Shown here piece by piece: positions 57,840 to 64,000 of a DNA stretch of 64,000 bases. Numbering within the stretch: the first letter of the stretch is position 1; each line of letters begins with the position of its first letter. The notes beneath the pieces were generated by a model. The model was not told where the DNA came from, did not search any database, and was given only the letters and a program-made list of their open reading frames with translations. The translations under genes were made by a program, and so were the position numbers. Source of the stretch: Branchiostoma floridae (Eukaryota; Chordata; Leptocardii; Amphioxiformes; Branchiostomatidae); the NCBI RefSeq assembly GCF_000003815.2, contig NC_049995.1, forward strand, positions 17,045,970 to 17,109,969, written 5' to 3'.

Positions 57840-58530
57840 CAAAGTGATTCATCTCCGCCGTTCCTGGACAGAATGACCTGAAATTTGGCACAGGGGTAGA
57901 ATGGGCCAATACCTTGATGCTTTTTTCTCAGTTTTTTCATATCTGCCTCTAAAATGATTTTATTGAGATTTTTTTGGTCAATTTTAGACCAAAACTGTAT
58001 ATTTTGGCCCCTGTACCCTAATATTACAACCAAATGAGCTGAAATTCGACAGAGATGTGCCTTGATAATGCCCCCATATAAATTCGATAACACTTTTGGT
58101 GTAGAGTACAACAAAATGCTTATTTTTGCGATTTTTTGACCAATTCTTGACCAAAAAAAGGACACTTTTGGCCCCTGTACCCTGGTATTACAACCAAATG
58201 AGCTGAAATTTGACAGAGATGTGCCTTGATAATGCCCCCATATAAATTCAATAACACTTTCGGTGTACAGTACAACAAAATGCTTATTTTTGCGATTTTT
58301 TTTACCAATTTTTGGCCAAAAAAGGACACTTTTGGCTCCTGTACCTTGGTATTGCAACCGAATGAGCTGAAATTTGACACAGATGTGCCTTGATAATACC
58401 TTCATATAAATTCAATAACACTTTTGGTGTACAGTGCAACAAAAGGCTTATTTTTTGCGATTTTTGGCCAATTTTTGACCAAAAAAGGACACTTTTGGCT
58501 CCTGTACCCTGGTATTACAATTAAATGACC
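57840..58530. repeat. 164-bp tandem repeat, about four copies
   Basis: TTTTGGCCCCTGTACCCTGG-type markers at 58002, 58166, 58330 and 58493 (spacing 163-164 bp). Each is followed by ACAACCAAATGAGCTGAAAT, GATGTGCCTTGATAATGCCC and AAAATGCTTATTTTTGCGAT. The 188-codon minus frame across it (57839-58405) repeats its own peptide with the repeat and is not annotated as a gene. Confidence 0.93.
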
Positions 58531-59136
58531 TGAAATTTGGTATAGATAGGCATTAGATACTTGGTAACAAGATTCAAGTCAAATTTTTGACATAAACAAC
58601 TTTAAAATGATTAATTTTGGCACTTTTCTGAGGGGAAATTTGTTTTCTTTTGGCCTCCTAACGTGACCTTCCGTGACCCCGCACAGAGCCACACCTGTGC
58701 GCGTCAGCCGGAGAGTTGATTGAATCAAAGACCTAGCCAATCAGCGGAGAGGAGGCCAAAGGCTAATCAATATTCATAAGCGGGGCCTCATGATCCCGTA
58801 TATAGCAGTGTTCCCGCCAGGGGGAGCGAAGCCCGCCTAAGGCTCTCGCATTTTACACTATTCAGAAGGCTTTATATTGTATCAGTTCTTAGGGGCATAT
58901 CTATGATAATCGCAGCAGTCACTTAACTTCTCTTCAGGAGTTTAGCGTAACACTATTTCAGGTCAAACCGTCAAAGGCAACTAAAAACAAACTTTAACAT
59001 TACTGAGTTCAACAGTACTTATAACTTGTTATCCGAAGTTGAAACGCTAGCGATGGTATTTTCGCTGCGCTGTTAGCTCCGTGCGACTGTTGTTGACGGT
59101 CTTATAACGGTATATTTTGCACCCCTGTACCCTGGT
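58494..59136. repeat. Long duplicated unit, copy 1, with promoter-like core
   Basis: Shares with 61144-61875 the order ATTTGGTATAGATAGGCAT, GGGGAAATTTG(G)TTTTCTTT, CACAGAGCC, AGCCAATCAGCG, GGCTAATCAATATTCATAAG, GCTCTCGCATTTTACACTAT, ATATCTATGATAATCGCAGC and CGTGCGACTGTTGTTGACGG. The CCAAT-type AGCCAATCAGCG (58737) and, in this copy only, a CGTATATAGCAG (58798) resemble promoter elements. Promoter function is a guess. Confidence 0.8.
59099..59136. repeat. Target-site duplication, low-coordinate copy
   Basis: 38 bp starting GTCTTATAACGGTATATTTT and ending CTGTACCCTGGT, identical to 61106-61143. It borders the poly(A) end of the LINE. Confidence 0.9.
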
Positions 59137-61105
59137 TTTTTTTTTAATTTTTTTTTTTTTATTCACATTTCTTTAAAGAGGATGAGACGGAAAGCAGACC
59201 CTGCTTATCGAGGTCTTCTCCTCATGTACATAAACAAAATAAAGACACACATACAGGACTACAAAACGCTAAATAACAAAGGCAAGAGATAATGATAACG
59301 ACATGAAATAAAACAACAAGGAATCAAATAACAAAGTGACGTGTAGCTGGCATACAAACTTAGAAGTAAACAAATAAGGTTATAAATCAACTGAAACAAC
59401 CTGTCTATTGAACACAAGACATAACTACATGAAAATAAACAAGGAATCAAACAACAGAGTGACATATGGCTGATAAACAAACTTAGAAATAATCAAATAA
59501 GGTTCAGCTAAAACGATCTGTCTGTTTGATGAACTTAAATACAACATCAAATAAATGACAGTTCTGAATGGTAGATAGTACTGGGTTTCCCCTGAGTAAG
59601 GTTGAACATAAAATATTTTCAGTGGTGTGTCTTGGGTCAAATGGTAAGATACCCTGCATGAACATAGTGGTTAAAGATGACAACATATCAAGTCTTGCAT
59701 CATTGTATAGAGGACAGTGTAGAAAATAATGTATAGTTGATTCGTTAGGGTGGCCACATTTACACATAGGACTATTTACACATTTATGTTGGAACAGGTG
59801 GAAATTCAACTGACCGAAGTTAAGTCTAAGTCTAGTGAGATGGATTGCTGGGAATCTGGGACCATGCGAGAAGTGAAGGTGGGTAGGAGGTCTATAGAAA
59901 AAAGACTCCAACTCATTTTTGAAGCTAGCAACAGAGGGAGATACTCTGGTAGTGAGCGGTAGTTTATTCCATGAAAGAACAGAGGAAGGTAAGAATGATC
60001 TCCTGTACTTCTCAGTTCTAGAAGGAATTTGGATATAATTTTGATTAGCACGAAGGCTGTATGTAGTGCGGTCACAGATCTGGGGTGGAATAATTTCACA
60101 AAGATATTCAGGTGTTAAACCGTTAACCATTTTGTAAAAATGAATAAGTTTGTGCTTTTGGCGTCTGCTGGCAGTAGTTTCCCACCCAACTTCTGACAAG
60201 ATACTGTCGTTACTTGTTCCTCTCATTGCACCTGTGCAAATTCGAGCTGCAGTGAGCTGGACAGATTCAATTAGGTTGCAATCTTTAACCGACAATTCAT
60301 CCCATACAACATCGGCGTACTCTAATAGTGGTCGTATCATAGTTTTGTAAAGAATTTCGAGTGTTTGCCTTGGAGCAAATCTTGAAATTCTCTTTAGTAA
60401 ATTTGTTCGTTTCATTGCATTAGTTGTAATAATTGAAACATGTAATGACCATGATAATTTTGGCGTAAGATGTAGGCCGAGCTCGAGGTGTTTATGAGAG
60501 GATACCTCAGTCAACCGAATACCCATAAAATACAGTGGTGGATGTACAACTTTAGTTCGCTTGGTTGTAAAAGTTATTAGTTGAGTTTTAAGAGGGTTGA
60601 ATGTAACGAGCCACTGACGTGACCAGTTATGAACTAGTCTAAGATCGTGATTTAGCCTTACAGCTGAGGTAATAGGGTCTCTAACAATCTCAGTTAGTGA
60701 GGTATCATCTGCAAATAAGCGGCCATCCGTTTCTAAGTTGTCCACCAAATCATTGATGAAAACAAGGAAAAGAAGTGGGCCCAAAATAGAGCCCTGTGGG
60801 ACACCAGCACCAATGGGTAACCATTCGGAACAGGCTCCGTTGAGTACAACACGCTGCTCACGATCATTTAAATATGACTCAATCCAGGCAAGGAGGGGAC
60901 CAGTTATTCCTAATTGTTTTAATTTGAAAATAAGCCCCAAATGCCAAACTTTATCAAATGCTTTAGATATGTCTAAAAAAACAGTACGTACGTCAAGTCC
61001 TTGATCAAGTGCTTGATGCATATTATGTGTTAGATATAACAGTGAGTTAACTGTCGAGTCTCCCGGAGAGAAACCTGAGTTTCGATCGGTGAGCAGTTTG
61101 TTTTC
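59137..61105 (-). mobile_element. Young 5'-truncated non-LTR retrotransposon (CR1/Jockey-like)
   Basis: A 1.97-kb insert between perfect 38-bp direct repeats. The minus strand runs from a truncated 5' end at 61105 through an open reverse-transcriptase frame to a ~365-bp 3' UTR (59503-59137) and an A-rich tail (about 59137-59161, read as T-runs on the plus strand). Truncated 5' end, A-tail and target duplication are the hallmarks of target-primed reverse transcription. It sits in the second copy of the 58494 repeat unit. Confidence 0.93.
59504..61105 (-). CDS. LINE ORF2 reverse transcriptase, 5'-truncated but uninterrupted
   Basis: The frame is open from the truncation point (ENKLLTDRNSGFSPGDSTVN) for about 533 codons; the internal ATG at 61021 is not a real start. 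It carries, relative to that ATG, reverse-transcriptase motif A FLDISKAFDKVWH (catalytic D17), motif B GVPQGSILGPLLF (73-85), motif C FADD (103-106), the thumb region, the motif FLPSSVLSWNKLP, and a C-terminal CKCGHPNEST-H-C metal-binding-like motif. The polymerase would copy the element's RNA at a nicked target. The endonuclease domain and the first reverse-transcriptase motifs are missing, so this copy cannot be autonomous. Absence of stops or frameshifts points to recent insertion. Confidence 0.93.
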   Translation of the reverse strand, partial: ENKLLTDRNSGFSPGDSTVNSLLYLTHNMHQALDQGLDVRTVFLDISKAFDKVWHLGLIFKLKQLGITGPLLAWIESYLNDREQRVVLNGACSEWLPIGAGVPQGSILGPLLFLVFINDLVDNLETDGRLFADDTSLTEIVRDPITSAVRLNHDLRLVHNWSRQWLVTFNPLKTQLITFTTKRTKVVHPPLYFMGIRLTEVSSHKHLELGLHLTPKLSWSLHVSIITTNAMKRTNLLKRISRFAPRQTLEILYKTMIRPLLEYADVVWDELSVKDCNLIESVQLTAARICTGAMRGTSNDSILSEVGWETTASRRQKHKLIHFYKMVNGLTPEYLCEIIPPQICDRTTYSLRANQNYIQIPSRTEKYRRSFLPSSVLSWNKLPLTTRVSPSVASFKNELESFFYRPPTHLHFSHGPRFPAIHLTRLRLNFGQLNFHLFQHKCVNSPMCKCGHPNESTIHYFLHCPLYNDARLDMLSSLTTMFMQGILPFDPRHTTENILCSTLLRGNPVLSTIQNCHLFDVVFKFIKQTDRFS

Positions 61106-61143
61106 GTCTTATAACGGTATATTTTGCACCCCTGTACCCTGGT
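61106..61143. repeat. Target-site duplication, high-coordinate copy
   Basis: Identical to 59099-59136; it abuts the truncated 5' end of the LINE. Confidence 0.9.
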
Positions 61144-61875
61144 ATGAGTAACATTTGGTATAGATAGGCATAAGATAGTTGGTAAAATGATCCAAGTAAA
61201 ATTTTTGGCTTAAAGTACTGTAAAAGGCTTAATTACAGCACTTTTTTTAGGGGAAATTGGTTTTCTTTCGTTCTCCATGCCATGATCTTTCGGACGTTCA
61301 CCCCACAGAGCCGACATCTGCACCTGCGTCTAGCCGGCAGGAAGAGTTAATTCAATTAATGGTTCAGCCAATCAGCGAAGAGGAAAGCGAAGGCTAATTA
61401 ATATTCATAAGCGGGACCACACAATACGTTAACTTGAAGACTCAGGCCGTACAGACTTCTCGCCAGGATTTTTTCAAAGCGTCGGACAGGGGTCCGGGGG
61501 CCGCCGAATGTCCCTGGCGGGGTCCAGGGGCAGGGCCACTGTGTGTGTGGGGGGGGGGGGGGTACCCAGATGGGCGAAGCCCCCCCGGAAGCTCTTGCAT
61601 TTTAGACTATTGAGAAGGCTTCTTTTATCAGTTTTTTTAGGGCCATATCTACGATAATCATAGCAGTCACTTACTTCTCTTCAGCAGTTTGACTTTAAAA
61701 TATTTCGGGTCAAAGCTTCAAAGACAACTAAAACCTCATAAACAACAAACTTTACTTAGCTCAACAGTATACAAAAATATTGTACGGGTTGCCATCCTTA
61801 GTTGAAGCGCTTATTTATAGCGCTAGTATCTTCGATGCGCCGTTAGCCGCCGTGCGACTTTTGTTGACGGTATGA
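61108..61875. repeat. Long duplicated unit, copy 2
   Basis: Partner of 58494-59136, with a GC-rich extra ~110 bp (GCGTCGGACAGGGGTCCGGG to GGGTACCCAGATGG, including a G-run at 61546-61561) between CGCCAGG and GCGAAGCCC. AGCCAATCAGCG (61368) and TAATATTCATAAGCGG (61399) are conserved. It ends TTGTTGACGGTATGATATCC. Confidence 0.8.
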
Positions 61876-61879
61876 TATC

Positions 61880-62900
61880 CCTACGTCGCCGCCTCGCTGA
61901 TATTCCCACGAACATGTTTCAAGAAAAATACCCAGCAAAAAACGCTGTTCTGCGTCAAATTCTATTCTATAAAACATGTGGGACTCAGTGTTACAGTCTA
62001 AATATTTTGTAGAAGCACCGCTGTAGGAAAGAAGGTCCAAGCAATGTAAAACATCACGTAGCATGAAGTTCGCTGTCAACTGGCACACAGCACATGGCTG
62101 TTTGAAACTCTAAGTCTAATCAACAGCCGTGTTTGATTGATAGCCGGCGGTCCTTTGATGAAGTCGGAGAAAGGTGCGTTAGTTAGAAAATCTGTGTTTA
62201 GTTTTGATACGTAATTATAAGTTAGACAGTGGCGAGAATGATTATTTTCTCATCAATATTTCTGTTCAGAATTATTTGAACTTAATTGTACACCTAAACA
62301 ATTGGCTTACCTGTGCAATGTTTATATGATTAATGATCATGTGTAACGTATGGCTCCTAGTCAATAGATCAGCATTTTCTCTATAGTGACCACCTGTCTA
62401 TAGTGGCCACATTTCCTAGTGCTGTTGTTGTTTGACATAAACTTTGAACATTTAAATTGTAAGTAACTTTAAACTGCCAGAGTTTCAGCCCAATAAAACA
62501 CTCTCAGCGCCAGCCTCGAGGGTATGAACAGACTGACCAGACAGACGAAAATAAATCCTCGAACAAGGTTCAATCGTATCTTCCGGGTCTGGCAGGAAGT
62601 TGTTAAACTAAAATAATAATAGGCTCGATGGCTGATTGCATACAAAGTAAGACAGTTTAACAGTTTTACAGCTTGAAGAAAACAAACGCTCCTACAGTAC
62701 CTGCACCTGCTGAAAAATAGAAGCAAGCTCTGTTTTTACCTGGAATCAATTCACAATACCAGTCCACTTTGGGGGATAATGTACTGTTAAGAGGATGTTC
62801 CATTTTTGCGCAGGGTCGATTTGGAACAGTCCAATGTTGCGTGGGAAGGGGTATGGCTGAAATATGCTGTATTTGCTCTTAAGCAAATGTCGGCCTTTCT
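61880..62900. other. No gene or clear repeat seen
   Basis: A short CTATAGTGACCACCTGTCTA/CTATAGTGGCCAC doublet occurs at 62381-62410. Open frames on the minus strand (61843-62088, 62469-62726) have no recognised motif. Confidence 0.4.
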
Positions 62901-62909
62901 AGTTTTAGA

Positions 62910-63610
62910 TTTTTTTTAGTATCAAAAAGACTTATTCTACACCCCGGTGCACCCATTTTGTTCCTAACCGTAAACGTGTACAAACAGATACCCTTTTTAA
63001 GCACAGTAACGTGGTTAAAACCTCTGACGATCGGAAATATAAATAGGTCTCTCTTTTACGTCACAGGTGTGGTACAAGGTTATCAAATGTATCAGGTAAA
63101 TTGTTAAACTGATAAAGCATGATAACGACATTACGTTACACCCTGATGAACACTCTTGTTGTTCATAACCATAATCAGGTCCACAGACTCTTTAGGCACG
63201 ACAAGTTGATTAAACCACTTATAATTCTCTAACGATCTGAAATATAAGTAGGTCTTTATTAAGACGTCATAGTCACGTTGACCACAACCTTTTTAGGCAC
63301 GATAACGTGATTAAACCATATATAATCCTCTAACGATCGGAAATATAAATAGCTCTTTATTGACGTCATAGTTGTGCTACAAGGTTGCCAAATGCTTCAA
63401 GTAATTTGCTGGACTTTTTTTAGTATCATAAATGCATTAATCTGCACTCAGGTGCATCCATGCTGTTCCTAACGGGTACAAAATACTCTATAAGGCACAA
63501 CAACTTGGTTAAAAACTTGATGATTGGAAATATAATTAGGTCTGTAGTGACGTCATACGTGTGATGAAAATTCATCAAAGACATTCGGCAACTTGCTAGA
63601 CTAATGTAAT
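62910..63610. repeat. Satellite-like family C, second block
   Basis: CCTCTGACGATCGGAAATAT, TAAATAGGTCTCTCTTTTAC, TGACGTCATA and ACACCCTGATGAACAC-type motifs recur at about 63020, 63225, 63325 and 63510. Same family as 56840-57785, now on the other side of the LINE-bearing repeats. Confidence 0.82.
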
Positions 63611-63622
63611 ATCATAACGTCA

Positions 63623-63869
63623 TTATACCCCTGTCACATTATCCACGATCTTCGGGCGTATCGATGAAAGATCGCCCATATTTAAGACCATCAACAGAGG
63701 GTTGTGCGTATTTTTCACCTGAAAACCGTCCCTGCCAAATATAAGCCATACTGTGTACCTTGTACAATTATTGTTTTATTGCAATAAAGTTATAATTATA
63801 AGCAGGGCTCGGGCGATTGCCGCAGAATCGTCGTCCGATCGATTTTTGCCAGATGTGACAGGGGTATAA
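63623..63869. mobile_element. MITE with perfect 17-bp terminal inverted repeats
   Basis: TTATACCCCTGTCACAT at 63623-63639 is exactly reverse complementary to 63853-63869. Sub-terminal GATCTTCGGGCGTATCGATG and CGATTGCCGCAGAATCGTCG are imperfectly paired. The interior carries TTGTTTTATTGCAATAAAGTT (palindromic TTTATTGCAATAAA). 247 bp, non-coding. The outermost ACCCCTGTC also starts MITE family B copy 1 (17147). Confidence 0.92.
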
Positions 63870-64000
63870 CGACACAAAGTTACACCAATGTGCACGTCAT
63901 GTTGACTTCGTCTTTTTTTTAAGCTAACAACTTCAACATGCTAAAGACTCTGCAGCCTTTACAAAGACTGTAAGGTTTGCACCATCGCACACCGAGGCAT

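Noticed and set aside
57839-58405. 188-codon minus-strand frame with repeated peptide HLVVI-GYRGQ
   Set aside because: The frame survives because the repeat unit (163-164 bp) and small indels leave it open; it has no domain and no codon-level conservation beyond that of the DNA.
59504-61105. Host gene encoding a reverse transcriptase-like protein
   Set aside because: Target-site duplication, A-tail and 5' truncation show a mobile-element copy.

Overview
This window looks like non-coding, repeat-dense DNA from an invertebrate deuterostome, most probably a lancelet (amphioxus, Branchiostoma). The assignment rests on eukaryotic features seen directly (a split gene with a consensus splice donor, tRNA-derived SINEs, 5'-truncated non-LTR retrotransposons, many short inverted-repeat transposons, long CT/GA microsatellites, minisatellites). 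It also rests on my recognition of several dispersed repeats as amphioxus-type, for example the LINE 3' end reading GTGTTACGCCGAAGGGCGG and the TACTGTAAATGCAGAAATG fold-back element. No prokaryotic gene organisation is present, and most long open frames here are accidents of repeats. One 100-base run of N (25819-25918) marks a scaffold gap.

Only one host gene is securely recognised: the first coding exon of a TASK-type two-pore-domain potassium channel (KCNK3/KCNK9 family) on the minus strand, 19893 to 19611. It ends in the conserved phase-1 intron inside the first GYG selectivity filter. A CpG-rich promoter-like region lies upstream (about 19900-20215). Its second exon was not found. Directly downstream of the donor site is the most unusual object in the window: about eleven head-to-tail copies (18320-19565) of the last 46 nt of that exon plus the start of its intron. 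Several keep exact length, reading frame and GT donor, and one of these is the most distant copy.

Layout: 1-3.8 kb holds a fold-back element, an RTE-like LINE tail and a ~165-bp tandem array. 4-10 kb holds short repeats, a tRNA-SINE and an inverted-repeat element. 10.7-12.7 kb and 15.3-17.1 kb are tandem arrays interrupted by LINE 3' fragments. 17-21 kb is the KCNK locus. 21-30 kb contains many LINE 3' ends, a gap inside a fold-back transposon and a 10 x 40-bp minisatellite. 30-46 kb contains SINEs, a CT microsatellite, several tandem arrays and a LINE inserted in one of them. 48-57 kb is mainly tandem duplications, including an ~860-bp duplicated block with GA microsatellites. 57-63.6 kb contains satellite-like repeats, a near-perfect 87-bp palindrome, and a young 5'-truncated LINE (59137-61105) with an open reverse-transcriptase frame and a 38-bp target-site duplication.

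The genes do not form an operon or pathway. The organising theme is repeat biology: short arrays grow, mobile-element tails land in them, and in places the insertion is then amplified with the array, so relative ages can be read off the sequence.
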